Assembly (NCBI GenBank): GCA_021904315.1
Contig: CM038914.1
Span: 9,936,001-10,000,000 of the forward strand
DNA from: Sphagnum magellanicum
Lineage: Eukaryota > Streptophyta > Sphagnopsida > Sphagnales > Sphagnaceae
Direction of reading: 5' to 3'
DNA: 64,000 nt
The notes under the pieces were generated by a model. The model saw nothing but the letters and a program-made list of their open reading frames with translations. It had not been told where the DNA came from and made no database searches. Made by a program: the position numbers and the translations under genes. Shown piece by piece: positions 13,351 to 26,073 of the stretch. The first letter of the stretch is position 1; every line of letters begins with the position of its first letter.

Positions 13351-13965
13351 AATGTTAGAACATAAAGTGAGGGTAACATGCCCTCACATGAGGTGGGAGG
13401 CTTATTGGAAACAAAAGGAGGCATGCTTAAAACTTTTTTAATGAATTTCCAATTTGGGAGTTGGGAGCCCAAAAATATTCAAAGGCAATTTGGGGAATCA
13501 AATTGTTTTCAAATTAGGATAAATTTTAGCTCGTTGAAATGATCTTTAAATGAGTTTCAAAATAGTGGGATCACATTATTAAAAAAACCCTATTTTGAAG
13601 GAATAATGATGTTCCAAAGATGCAAAATGTTATGTGTTCCAATTTTGGGAATTCATTTTGGGACTTTTGAAAATTTTAGCCATTTCAATTTTCAATATAA
13701 TTTCCACAAAAAAACCCATAATATACAATAGGAGAAGAAGTGATGCTTATTCCCAAGTGTGGGCCATGTAAATTTACAGTGAATTTGAAGCAAATTCATC
13801 ACCCAATGTTGGCTCAATTTGCACTAACCACTTGCCTTGTTTGGCTTGTGCAAGTGAATTCACCAAAAGGTGCCTATGAATGTCACCTCATCTTAGCTAT
13901 TCCCATCCTAAAACTCTTGCACAACTCTCTTGCCTTGGTGTATGGATTTATTTTTTTTAATTGAT
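13351..13965 (+). repeat. LTR-like dispersed repeat, copy 1a (AT-shifted)
   Basis: Begins TGTTAGAA followed by an inverted GTGAGGG...CCCTCAC pair, like the copy at 41,633. Later blocks (GCCATTT, ATATAC-ATAGG-GAAG, GTGGGCCATGTA, CACTAACCACTT) run in the same order as in the 41.6-kb copy. Heavily decayed toward A and T. Confidence 0.55.
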
Positions 13966-14179
13966 TTTTTTTCTTTCTATTGATCTCACCTTGTGAAGTT
14001 AACATGAATTCCTCAAGAAATAACATGATTAATTTCCAATTCTCCTATACTCACAAGTTTTCTTTAATTGAATGGAGTCTAACAATATTGTGTTTGGTGT
14101 GATCATGGAATATATGATTTTTAAAATAAATAAATTATACTTTAGTTCTTTATTGCAACCTAAACATTAGGTTTGTGAC

Positions 14180-15060
14180 TAAATGTGGAGTGCAAGGGCA
14201 CATGAAGCCAAAAAAGTGTGTTCAAAAGTGAAACACATTCTCACAAGCGAGGGAAAATGCAAGAAATTGAACCCAATGACTTTCAAGTGCACTCTCATTT
14301 TGAAAGTTGCATTCATGTGAGAGTCCCAAAAATATTCAAAGCCTTGGTTAAAAAGGTAAACAAATGCAAATTTGGGCCCCAAGATATCGTTAGAATTTTT
14401 TTTAAATGTAGATGCCTAAAGTGCCCTCGCATTGTTCATTTAAATTTGAAATGCATGAGTTATGATCAAAAGAAAGGTCGGGAATCAAATTGGGACTCCC
14501 AACCACAAATCCCTTTAGAATAAGGGTCAAATCATCTCTATTTGGGGTGTGCAATACACCATTGGAAAATATGTCTTTGAAGACTATAAAATATTACCCT
14601 TGCATGCTTAATTTGAAAAAAATACGAGTGTCCACAATTTCAAGACAATAAGAGTACCAATTTTGGGACTCCCATTTAAGAGTTTCGTGAAAAAATGCCA
14701 TTTGGATGTAACCCCTGTAGAAAGTCACAAAATATACTACAGGAAGTGGAGTGGTGCCTCCTCCTAAAGGTTGTGGGTCATGTAAAGCTTATGCTTGAGG
14801 TTGTCCTATTAAATCTACCACATCATTTGCATTCAACTTACATTAACCGCCATCTCTCCTTGGTTGTGCAAGTTGATTTCATCTTGAGCTCTTGCTTGTG
14901 AATTTTCAACAGTCCCATTTTGGAGCTCCAACACGCCCTCCTACCCCAAAAATGTTATGAGTTAGGAGCGTGCCTCGACTTCTTTTTTTTCCACTATTTC
15001 ATTATAGGACCTACATTTGGGTCTCTTAAGGAGTTTAAAGGCACGTCATTCTCGCACCTC
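14180..15060 (+). repeat. LTR-like dispersed repeat, copy 1b
   Basis: Collinear with 41,633-42,437. Shared blocks include GTAGATG-CTAAA-TG, GTCGGGAATC, GGGGTGTGC, GGGACTCCCA, GCCATTTGGATGTA, GGAGCTCCAACACGCCC and GCGTGCCTCGACT / GCATGCTCCGACT. It lies next to copy 1a in the same orientation, so the two may be the LTR pair of a very short element. Confidence 0.65.
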
Positions 15061-15579
15061 AATGTTGTTGGTTATATTTCATCAATTATATATAATTATG
15101 AACAAACTACATCAACCAAACTACTTTTATATTGTCAATCATCACCATGTATTTAACCTCTATTGATGACATAACAATACAAGGTTATTTCATGTTGCCC
15201 CAAGTTAGTCAATTATTAAATTTGAATTAGATATACCATTAAAATCCATGGTTTTAAAAATTGATTGCCTTGTCCACCTTGACTAATGAACATGTTCATT
15301 TTAACTAAAGACACAAGGCCTAAATGACATGTGTATTTTTTTACTATTGAATTTGATTAAAATAACTTATTTAATTATTTATCAAATGAACATCTAGTCA
15401 AGTTGAACAAAAAAATTGACCACCTTGGTTAAAATGGCCAATGCATTTTAATCAAGTGAAACATATAATCAAATTGGACAAAGAAAATGACATTTTTGGT
15501 CAAAATGACCAATGGTCTCTTAATTGAATTGGACACCCTATGTTAATTAATAAGCCAAGTTAGTTGGCTATTACCTAAG

Positions 15580-15760
15580 TTATGTAAGTGCTTAAATTTA
15601 CCTACCTACCTACTTAGGCTTACCTACCTAATTATTTAACTACTACCTAGGTTAGATATGTAGCTTAAATTTACTTATTAACTTATGTACCTAGGCATAC
15701 CTACCTAGCTACCTAACTATTGTCTAAGTTAGGTAGGTAAACATGAACAGATAAGTAACC
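15580..15760. repeat. CCTA/TAGG-rich patch
   Basis: Repeated CCTACCTA and CTTACCTAC words. Similar patches recur at 19,780-20,070, 34,930-35,200 and 50,975-51,130. Confidence 0.7.
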
Positions 15761-16279
15761 AAGGTTGATATAGTTACATAGTTATTACTAATGTTGGGTG
15801 GGTATCAAAAAAATTTGAAAACCAAACAAGGTTTCAAGCCAATTCTTAGTTTGAAACCTTTAAGCTAGGCATCACATTGAATGATGACCTTTATAAAACC
15901 TAATTGTGAGAACCAAGCTTTTGAAACCCTGATCAAATGTATATTTAAATTTTATTGAAATCCTACTGAGATATTAAAAAAAACAAAGTCAAGGTTTCAA
16001 GGTTTAAAAATAATTAAATAGTTAGTAATCAATAGGGTGTAATGTTTTGTTAATAGTTAATAGTTAGTTGAGGTTTTAGTTAGGTTTAAGGTTTAGCAAA
16101 TAAGCGGTGTCACTTGTTGCTTGATCTAAAACAAATGTTTCCAAACATTTTTTTCATTGTGTGTGAGTTTGTTTTGCTCTCTTCTTTGATTATTGTTTAA
16201 ATTAATTCACTTAATTAGTTGGAACTTGCTTAATAGTTGTTTTGCTTTAGTCCTTGCTTGGCATTTCTTGCTTGAACTA

Positions 16280-16525
16280 TTGTTGTTATTCAAGCTCTTA
16301 CTACTCCTTTTGCTTAATGTTGCTACTATTCCTTGCTCGACATTATTAATCCTTTCGTTTGATGTGGTTGTTACTTTTGCTCGACATAACTACTCCTCTT
16401 GTTTGATGTCGTTACTCCTCTTGCTTGACACTGCTATTATTCTTTGTTCAACACCACTACTCCTTTTGCCCAATGTCATTGCTCTTCTTATTCAACACCA
16501 TTGCTCCTCTTCCTCGACATTGTTA
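16280..16525. repeat. Degenerate 22-23 bp tandem repeat
   Basis: About eight units alternating TCGACAT or TTGATGT with ACTCCTCTTGC-like text. It yields an open frame rich in Leu and Ser that I regard as an artefact of the period. Confidence 0.7.
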
Positions 16526-17227
16526 CTTTTATGTTCATTCATCTTCGATGCGACTTGCTCAAATACTTTTCTGCTACACTCATGATGTTGTTGTTCCTTG
16601 CTCAACATTGCTGCTTTTGTTACTTTTGTTTCAAATTGGTATTCCTCCCCTTTAGTTTTTGTAGGTGTGGGAAAAGCTATCCAAATTCCTCATGCTAGAC
16701 TTGGAAGGTGAATTTTTCCTTTCAATTTTTGTTTGTTGATGAATTTTTTTAAGTATCCATGTTTTTGGGAAATGTTGGTTGATAATGTGTTTGTTTGTTA
16801 TGTGTAGGAATTATTTGGACATTGTACATTTAATTATACACATTGCATTTCACTTTTACATTTCATTTTCATAATTGTATTGTGTAAATTTTCAACACAT
16901 TGCATCTTTTTTTAATTTATTTTTCAGTCACTTGTAAATGTTTAGGTTAATTTTCTAATAGGTGGCAAAATCTTATTTGGCAAAAAAATACTTATTTCTA
17001 ATTTCTCCTTTAGGGAAATTAATATTATAATAGAAAATGGGGGAGTCATGTCAAAGTGAAATTTTAATTTTTGATTGAAGAAAACGAGACCAATGAAAAT
17101 GAAATGAACATTGAAAAACATGTGGAAAGAGTAGAAAGTGAAAATGTGCAAATAAAAATAAATAGAGTTGAAGAAAATGGGGAACAAATAATGAAGAAAA
17201 GTTTGCAAAATTACATATTCAAAGAAA

Positions 17228-19452
17228 AAATTGGATAGGCCATAACATAGATTCTTTATGTTGGGCATTCTATTATGTGAATGACGGGAAAGAGGTTGAA
17301 ACTAGATCCCATCAAATCATGAAATGTATTATATGTTATGATAATTATGTAAATATTTTTAATCAAATAATTAAAGAAAGAAAAAAATTAATAACCTATT
17401 ATAAAATTTATGGTATAACTGTTCTAAAGAAACATGTAGATGCAAATCATTCTATAATTGCAAATAAATTTGAAGAAGAAATTAACAATGAAATAATAAG
17501 AAGTGTTGAAAAACAACCTACAAATAAAAGGCCAAATGTCCTAGCAAGTGCAATATCTTCTTTTTTTCCATAAAAGAACCTTTCAAAAAGGATGATGTGC
17601 AACAAAAAGACTTTTTACAAGACCTTGGCCTTTTGATTGTGAAAAGAAACTTACCATTGCAATTTGTTGAAAATGTATGGTTTGAGTGTTCAATATTACA
17701 TTTCTCTCCTATAGTTGTGTTCCCTTTTATAAAAAAAAAATCACAACAAATATGACCTAACTTGGAGAAAACGAAACAAATATATGTTTTGCCAAAATTA
17801 ACAAATTGTATTTTTGCCATGGCAAGCTTTAACTTGTGGATGTCAAAGGGTGCGCATGATATATTTGCTTTTGTTATAAATTTTTTAGGATTTGATTGGC
17901 AACCCAAACATGTAACTATTGGTTTGTTTGAGTATAGAAATTACTAGGTAAACATTAACCAACAATTTTACAAAATTACTTGATCAATATGGGTTAAGAA
18001 ACAAAATCATTGTCTATGTTAAGGATGAGGGGTCAAATTTAAATACTATGAAAATTACCGAGAAATTTGTTGTAAAATGTGAAGTTTTTGGTTTAGATGA
18101 AAGTTTTCAAAGTTCTTGTTTTGGCCATGCTTTTTCCAAAGCATGTCAATATGCTACTACTAACAAAAAAGTTTACATGAATTTCAAGTTTGTTTCAATC
18201 AAGTCTCCCCAGTTAAATTTGCAAAAATGCATAATTTGACTTAAATTTTTTGGAAAGAATGGAACAAGGTTTGTTCAAATTCAAAATTGCCTCCAAGAAA
18301 TTAAATGCCCCAGTGAAGACAAGGTGATTATTTAATCTATTGATTTTATTTTTCCATAATTATTGTCTTTTTTATTTCTTATTGATTTGTTCTAATTGAA
18401 TTTTCTAACATTGTATTTTAAAATTTGATTGCAGATTTGCCGACAAAATTGTTATGTTTTAGGAAGCCTTAAAATTCAAAGATGTTATTTTTTTGTTATA
18501 ATAGGTAGAACATTTTATGAATAAGTGGAAGAATGCCTCCTATTCTTACTTGGCACATCTTTAAAATAATTGTGGATGTCTTATCTCATGTTGTGGCTAT
18601 TTATGTTATGAACCAATCTAGTAGCCACTGGTTACTTTCTGACGCATTATACTCTACCATTACTGTGTTTAAAATTTAGGGAAAAAATTACAAACCCATA
18701 TGCCCCAGCCAGTTTGATTGATGATGATTATAGGATAGCTTTTGAGTTATCTTTGTATGCTTCCAGCATCGAAAGAGAAGTTTGTGGTGTTTTGGATTCT
18801 TTTTTTTCTAAAGAAAATTTGAAAAAAAAAATTCACAACATGTTGTCTTTGATGCTAGACCTTAGATTCAAAAGTATTCGTTTAATATACCTTTTTTTTG
18901 TCTAAGAGGAAGGTGTAAGTATTGTGGATGAATATGATAGGAGAACTTTGTATCCTATGTTTTTGAAGTATTATCATCATTTGCATCCAATGACACAATT
19001 TGTTGGATGTATATATCAAACATGTGATGAAGATTCTAGTATGGATATTTTTCAATAGACTGAATCCACAAGTGAACCATCAAATGAACTTGTCATTAGG
19101 GATTTTCAAATGTTAACAAGTGGATCCCAAAAACATCAAGTGTCCTATTTAATGGTGGGGAAAACATGAAGCCATGTTTTCTACAATTGGTTTTTTGGCC
19201 CGTCAAATCTTTAGGCATTGTAGGGTCACAAATTGAAACAAAAAGAATTTTTTCTTTAGTGGGCATACTTACAAACCTAAAAAGATATTGATTACAATTT
19301 TAAAATCTTAGAACACTTGGCCAAGTGATCCTAGAAATGGATGAAAACCACCTTCCAATTTAATAGATAAAATCCAACTATATTTAGGATTTGAAGAAGA
19401 GTTAGAAGAATTTGAAGCCGCATTTGAACAAAATGAAATAGTGGACATATAA
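17228..19452 (+). pseudogene. hAT-type transposase relic with BED zinc finger
   Basis: A decayed hAT superfamily transposase. The N-terminus has a BED-type finger: C-I-I-C at about 17,325 and H-V-D-A-N-H at about 17,433. Further on come IYVLPKLTNCIFAMASF and WMSKGAHDIFAFVINFLGF (the DDE core with the hAT W-M-x-K-G-A pattern), DWQPKHVTIGLFE, YVKDEG-like, SSCFGHAFSKACQYATT, HNMLSLMLDLRFKS, and the dimerisation region GSQIETKRIFSLVGILTN near 19,220. An intron survives at 18,324-18,434. Stops and frameshifts throughout mean no activity. Terminal inverted repeats and target duplication are not visible. It sits inside the old copia element. Confidence 0.85.
18324..18434 (+). other. Intron inside the hAT relic
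   Basis: A 111-bp GT...AG segment. Exon ends GTGAAGACAAG and resumes ATTTGCCGACAAAATTG after TTTGATTGCAG, giving VKTR-FADKIVMF in frame. The clean acceptor shows the relic was inserted as DNA and not retrocopied from spliced mRNA. Confidence 0.75.
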
Positions 19453-19779
19453 AATGTTGAAAAGAAAATTAAAAATTTTAACTTTTTTTGTGCAATTTTG
19501 TTATTTTAAACATTAAAAAAATTGAGATAAAAAAATTTATAATAACTAGTATGTGAAAATTGGTTTTGAAAATTAACCAATACAAAATGTCTAAGAACAA
19601 ACACTTTGACCGGGTGAAATTATTTTTTGCAAATTTTTGAAACCCTATTTGGGTCTTTAAAAGTTGAAAATGATTTTAAAAAAAAGAATTGGGTCATGTC
19701 GTTCAAAACAATCTAATACATGGACCGGACATTTCTCAAAAAAACTACAAAACCACCCAAGATTGGTTATTTCCTAAGT

Positions 19780-20070
19780 TAAGTAAGTAGCCTAGGTCTA
19801 CCTACCTACCTCCCTACCTACATGTACTTACTTACTTACTTAGTTACTACCTAGGCTAAGTAAACATACCTAAATAAGTGGATAGTTTAGGCTATGTATT
19901 TACCTACATACTTACCTACTTACTATTTAAGTTGAATATATATAATTTAGGTCTACTTACCTACCTAGGTCCACCCACTTTATACATAGGTCTACTTATG
20001 CACCTACTCACCTTTTACCTCCTTTAACCTCCTTCACCTACTTATAATCTTACAACCTACCTACAAACCT
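19780..20070. repeat. CCTA-rich patch after the hAT relic
   Basis: Dense CCTACCTAC, TTACTTACTTA and CTACCTAGG words. With the patch at 15,580-15,760 it flanks the hAT relic on both sides. Confidence 0.7.
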
Positions 20071-20162
20071 ACCTTCAACCTACTTATTAATAATCTAATT
20101 TTCTTCCTTTCTTACATGAATAATGATGTGAAATAAAAAAAACTTGACAAAATTTGTCACCT

Positions 20163-20235
20163 TTTGAAAGCGTAGCCCATTGGTAAAGACTTGGTTTATC
20201 ATTGTGCAAATGAAGGATTCAATTTTTAATACTTG
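20163..20235 (+). repeat. Possible tRNA-derived SINE head
   Basis: GCGTAGCCCATTGGTAAAG resembles a Pol III A box, and GGATTCAATTT about 30 nt later resembles a decayed B box. The spacing suits a SINE. It is too degenerate to be a working tRNA. Confidence 0.35.
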
Positions 20236-21710
20236 TAAATTATAGGACTAAAGTAATTAAGTAGGTTAGGCTATGCTTACCACAATCTCCTTGCATTTTT
20301 ATGACCTACTTAAACCTATTTACTATCTACCTATTTTTAAATATTTAAAATGATAATCCAAAAAATGATTTAAATTTAGGTGAAAATTTGATCACTTAAA
20401 TGGTTCACTATCTACCAATGAAAATGACCAATCAAATAGTCTCTTACTTTGCTAACAAAAAGATCACCCTAGTCACAACAATGGGTTTAAATCAACTTGT
20501 CTAAATTGACACAATGGTTTTTTTGAAACTTGTCATTTTGTATTTTTTTACTATAAAATCTAATAAAAAACCTTTTTCTTTAAAGATGATATCTAATATG
20601 TATTTTTTCTCTCCCTTTGCCAATAACAAATCACAAAATCAATGGACCCTTTGATCTATTGGAACAAATGTTTGATAACATCCAAATGAGGAACTTGAAT
20701 TTTATATGCAAATTGGTTCACCACAAAAGGCAACATTGGGCCTTGTCTAAGTGAAAAAAATCAACTTGCCCATTGTATGTTGGTATAATAGCACCCATAT
20801 TTGATTTAAATTTCAAATCAATCTAAAGAATATGAACAACTATTATATCAAACTCTTAAAGCATTTGAACTACATAGCCCCATTGAGTAACAATATTTCC
20901 ATTAGGACAAAATAAATATTCATGACCCACTAAATGGTTTAATAAACACATTTTTGTCATTTTGAAATGTTTTTGGATTTTGAATTAGTTCAACTCAACT
21001 TCTTAAGAGGCATTTGCATGGTACAATGTAAATAAATGGAATCAAAATTGAAAATATTGAAAGTATCAAAATAATAACATGTAAAATTTCACTCATTTTG
21101 AATTATTCCAAAAATCACATATAATTAATTCTTTCTTTAACAATAATTTTTTAAAACATAAACCATAAATATGAAATTGGTTTATGATTATGCTTTAGTG
21201 TAAATGTACAATAATAATTTTATAAAATAGCTTGTTAAAAACACTATGTTTGACAATAGTGAAAGGGCAATATAGTTTTCTTTTAATTTCAAAAATTTCT
21301 CTTTATTATTGTAGAACAATAAAAAAATAGAATAATAATAATAATAATAAACCTAGCTATATTTTCAGTGGAAGAATATTTCACAACCCAAAAAGTTCAT
21401 AATCATCAACATTGTGATCATAACATAATATAATACCAAATATTTATGTATCATTTAATATAAACTTCATGACATTTTACAAACAGAAAATTTTAATGGA
21501 GAAAATTGTACTTTATGTTTGTATTTTTTCATGTGAAAAAATTCATGGATAAATTCCCATTGAAACTAATATTTCTTGGTCTTTTTATTACATTGTAATG
21601 TTGTGATGAACAAATTGCAATTTTAAAATGTACGAATTGTTCATATGTGCGCCAATTTCATAACATAACGTAAGTTTGGGATGTTATCCACCTTTAATTG
21701 CACATTTCCA

Positions 21711-23700
21711 TCACAAATTCTTCTCCACATATCCAAAAAGCCACATAAAAAATGAGTTGTTGCAAAAATGTTCAAAATATGATTCCTTTGTGCCTAAACA
21801 ATACCATGCAAACACTCCAATGTGATTTCTTGATCTATGTGCAAATTGAATAATGCAACTTTCTTGTGTCTTCTTGTAAATATTATGAATTTTCATATAC
21901 ATATCCATGTTCTAGGCTTGTTTGCTAAAGGTAATTTGTGTAGCAAGCACATGATGATAAGCAAAGCCCATATAAAACCTTAAATTTTTTGTAAACCTTA
22001 GTCTCCTTCCCTTGCATTAAAAATCTTTCTTGCTATTCAACAAAAAACTCTTCAATTAATTCATCATTTAAAAATGAAATATTCACATCAAGGTGTTAGA
22101 TTGAGCATCCATTATGTCTTATTAGAACAACAATGGTACAAAGAGTTTTATATTTCATTATTATATTGAGCATCTCATCCAAATCCACTCTAATTCATTA
22201 CTAAAACCTACAAGCTACAAGACATGTTTTAAACCTTACAATAGATACCATCCACACATATGACTTTGCCTTGTACACCCATTTAATTGGTGGTGACGAA
22301 TTACTTGGTAGGTGGTACACCTACTAGGATCCAAGTTTAATTTTCATGTATGGAGTTATTTTCTTGATCCATTTTTTAACCCAACCATGAATTGTAATAA
22401 CTTCATCATATGAAGTTGGTTCAATGACCACCTCATACAAAGCAACCACAAAATCACTAAACTTACAAGGTGTGTTGACATCCCTTCCAAGTTGAAGTGT
22501 GAATTCCTTGTTAGATAGGTCAACATTTTCAAACCTCTCATGAGAAGTTTGGATTGAATTACTATTGTTCATTGTTTCAATGTCATTAGTCATAAAATGA
22601 CCATTCATGTTTGAATCATGATCTATATTTGTATAGGAATTATGCACATGTGACAGTCAATGAGACTCCAAGTAGAAGATCCATGGGCTAATAGTTCTAA
22701 AAAATATTGTGGTTGATTTATAATGTTCTTTTGAGGCTTGAACATGTGCTAGTATAGGGAAAATAATACATGCTTATGCAAGTGTTGGACCTTTGATGGT
22801 GGCTCTAGAATACCCCATGTGATATCCAAAAATGACATCTTTTGATATCATTATTTGTTTGAAGATTGAGACAATTACAACATTTTGAACTTGAATCATA
22901 AATGCAAAAAAAAACATATTGTTTAAACTTTAGCAACCATTTGGTCTTGTGGGTGTTAATATGCATGAAACAAACACATCTAAACATTTTAAGGTGTTGG
23001 ACATATGTTGATAGGGTGTGAACCCATCATTGGTGTTGGTTAATGACATGTTAATTAAGTAGTTAGTTGTGTTCATGGTTTCAACCCACAATTGTGCTAG
23101 TATGTGAACATTAATGACGAAGCTATGAACCAAACCCTTTTAATCAAGTTCTATTATTTCTTTTTGCTACTCTATTTTGATGGGGAGAATTAAACCATGT
23201 AAATCATGGTTCAATGCCATGTAAATTCAATGAATTCATTAAAGGTATATTCACATGCCCTATCTAATAAAAAAAACCTTAATGGTGTGAAGCCAAATTC
23301 TTGTTATATTTTGGTTCTAAATCACCTAAAATGGGTGAATGTTTCAATTTTTTCTTATGAAAAAAACCCAACTAAACCTATTATGGTTGTTAGTAAGCAT
23401 GCTTACATAAACAACGCTTGACAAGGATGTTGTGGTAAAAGGTCCACACAAATTTGTATGAACCAATTGATCAAATGGTTGCGAACTTTTCCTATGAAGA
23501 TTTTTTTGGGTGCCTTTTCTTGGTTATGTTTCCCAAATGTACATGCATGGCATAATAGTCCATAAGAAAAAAGTTGTGGAATATTTACATGGTCAATTGA
23601 TTTAACATTTGCAAACTTATGAGATTTAGATTTGGGTAAAACCAAGCTAATAGGAGGCAATTTGGCGTAACCAATCCTTGGGTTTGATGTTCATCTTTCA
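21711..23700 (-). pseudogene. Copia integrase and reverse transcriptase relic
   Basis: Strongly decayed pol in many frames. From right to left: a pre-integrase piece CHACTFGKHNQEKAPKK (about 23,570); integrase core GEYTF-like NEFIEF (about 23,230); integrase C-terminus AQLWVETMNTTNYLINMS and NDGFTPYQHMSNTL (about 23,050); FKQYVFFCIYDSSSKCC (about 22,890); the linker FSDFVVALYEVVIEPTSYDE (about 22,440); and RT start PIKWVYKAKSY (about 22,280). Many stops and frame changes. Non-functional. Confidence 0.8.
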
Positions 23701-25271
23701 TAAATTAAATTAATGTTAAAAGTATATGTTGTATTTATGTGAAACCCTTTATAATATATTAATTTAACATCTAATAAATAATACCTTTCAGCACATTTAA
23801 AAACCTATAACCAGTGTTTTTCAACATAGTGAAACAATGTAAAAACATTGTTTAAGCACTAATGTTTAGCACTATATCAAGACTTTTCATCCAATCATGT
23901 GCTACCACATCATCTTTTCAGCACTAGTCAAAGTGACTATAGAGGTTGCCATTGGTTCCTATTTGCCCATTTTTACCCATTTCCCATATGTCAATACCAA
24001 ATTTGTACAAAATTTGAGCTAACTATTGTAAGAATCATTTTTTCATGGTAAGAAAAGTTTGTAGAACCCATTAAACTTATCGATTTACATCCACCCCCTT
24101 AAGACATTAAACCTAACATCCATCATGTAGACATGTTTGTTATCAAACAACACTTTAAAATTGTTGGCAATTTGATTGAGATTTTTACAACACCAAGCAT
24201 GTATTAAAAAATTTCTCTCATCCCATCATCTTAACGAATAATCACAATGTTCCCGTTTTAGCCACTTGATGAAAAAGCCCACCAATAACTGTAACCTTTG
24301 AACCTCCCCCTCATTAGTTGACATCAATTGGACAACAAATAATAACATTGTTATCAATAGACCAATTTAGCATATATGCACACATAGCCAAGTTCATTTC
24401 CAACACATCTCCTACCAATTCATATCATAATGTTGCAATCTTTGAAATTGTCTACTTCTTCATTGTGACCTTTTTCAATAATGTTGATTGAATTCTTAAG
24501 ACATTGATTGTGATTGGTTGCACAAAGTTGAATTTCATTGGCCAACTCAACGCAATTCCACAAATCTAGTGATTAGGGTTCCCATAAAACTTGCAATCCC
24601 CATGCACTTGATAACAAATCCCTTATTGTTCTTGGTTTGTTTGTATGTGATTTTGTCAAGCTTGAATTTGAACAAGGCTTCATTTTTTGTTTTCTTTGAG
24701 TTTTAATCTCTTATTTGAATTCATCATGTAAAAGTTGTGAAAACAATGTTAAGAACAATAAAAAATTTAACTCTATCAAGTTCCATGTATGCATACATGG
24801 AACTTGCTTAATATCCAAGCAACAATAAAACATCAAAAATAGCTCTTTGAAATTGTATTACATAATGAATTTGAACTTCAATCCAAGTACAACATTAAAA
24901 CAAAGTTGTTCCATGATCCCATCATAAGTGATACTTTTTAAAAATTACATTGTATAGTGTTGCTAATTATGTTATGAACAAACTAAATTGGCATATAAAC
25001 AATGTTAATACATGTCAATAGTTTTCAATTGTTATCAAAATGATTGTAATTATAGTCTATTATTCAAAATCAATTTTTGAAATCATTGACGAAGTGAACT
25101 AAAAATATTCAACAAGAATATGGATGTTAGGTTAACAAATGAAAAAAACTCAATGTAATAGACTTAAAACATAAGCCAGAGATTCAAGACTTTCAAAGAG
25201 TGGGTTGAAATTTGATTTTATGATAACCTTTTCATGATGTTCAATATTTGCTAGCTAATTCATGACGTTTT

Positions 25272-25547
25272 TCAATTGTTTAAGAAACCCAATGACACAA
25301 ATCTACAATCTTCAAGGTGGTTATTGGTAAAGTTGGTCCCCAACAAAATTGACAAGCTTAATTTTTTTGCTTGAAATGATTTTTGTTTGAATTTGGCACA
25401 TAATTGTTGGTTTGGTGAGACCAACAATATGTCACCAGCAATATGTGAGATCATTTCATCTTTAACATAAAGATTGACGATTGCCAACGCCCTCTTCTTG
25501 CAATGTTCCAATTCTACATAAAAATCACCTTCATTTTCCGTGATCAT
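25272..25547 (-). pseudogene. Copia gag fragment of the interrupted element
   Basis: A 91-codon open stretch with CKKRALAIVNLYVKDEMI followed by SHIAGD. It resembles the copia gag core, in which a Trp/Lys-rich helix leads to an A-x-x-I-x-L-x-x-x-D pattern. It lies between the 5' LTR and the integrase relic, where gag should be. Assignment rests on position plus a weak motif match. Confidence 0.5.
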
Positions 25548-25805
25548 TTTGTTGTTGTCAACTTCAATTGACTTATGAATATTTCTATAGCAAACTAGAC
25601 ATGAAAAAATTCCAATTAATATAATTGAAAAATCTTAATAGTTTGGAACTTTCATACATGTTTTCTACATGGGCCATGCTTGTTATCTCCTTGCTAATGT
25701 TGCACAAAGTGCTACTAGTGACACTAGCTAGTGTAAGCATTGCGAGCAATACAAACAACAAGTACTCCCACCTCTAAACCCAACCATTTTGAGGATCAAT
25801 ATGAA

Positions 25806-26073
25806 TGTTAATGAAATGAGTTTGACATAAAACTAATTATGCATGGACCTATTATTATATACTAATCTTAAAATCTATTGGTCTATTATAAAACATGAGT
25901 TAAAACCCCGACATAACATTATCCATGATTAGATTCTAACTACTTGTATGATGTTGTGGTGGTTTGTTGGTTAGGTATAATTGCCTCAATATAAGTACAT
26001 AACCAATTTCTTTAATAACTTCCAATGAGTTCTACTAGCTAGTAAGTCTGAGTCACTATTAAGAGCATTAACA
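25806..26073 (-). repeat. 5' LTR of the interrupted copia-type element
   Basis: 268 bp with the best-kept termini: TGTTAATG and CATTAACA form an 8-bp inverted pair. It lies about 260 bp upstream of the gag relic on the minus strand, as expected for a 5' LTR. Confidence 0.7.

Larger units (their letters stand above)
12653..26073 (-). mobile_element. Old copia-type LTR retrotransposon interrupted by nested insertions
   Basis: Two direct repeats, 12,653-12,916 and 25,806-26,073, bracket 12.9 kb. The right copy starts TGTTAATG and ends CATTAACA on the plus strand, an LTR-like inverted terminal pair. The left copy is followed on its inner side by a PPT (CCAAGGGGAGA on the minus strand), so it is the 3' LTR of a minus-strand element. 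Decayed copia gag-pol lies at 21.7-25.6 kb in the right order and strand. The excess length is explained by insertions: LTR-like copies at 13.35-15.06 kb and a hAT relic at 17.2-19.5 kb. No PBS is recognisable any more. Confidence 0.7.

Noticed and set aside
16193..16698. Open frames of 76-130 codons rich in Leu, Ser and Cys
   Set aside because: They follow a degenerate 22-23 bp repeat in all frames, so the openness is a by-product of the repeat.
17518..17907. 129-codon minus-strand frame
   Set aside because: It is the antisense of the hAT transposase relic, which has clear family motifs on the plus strand.
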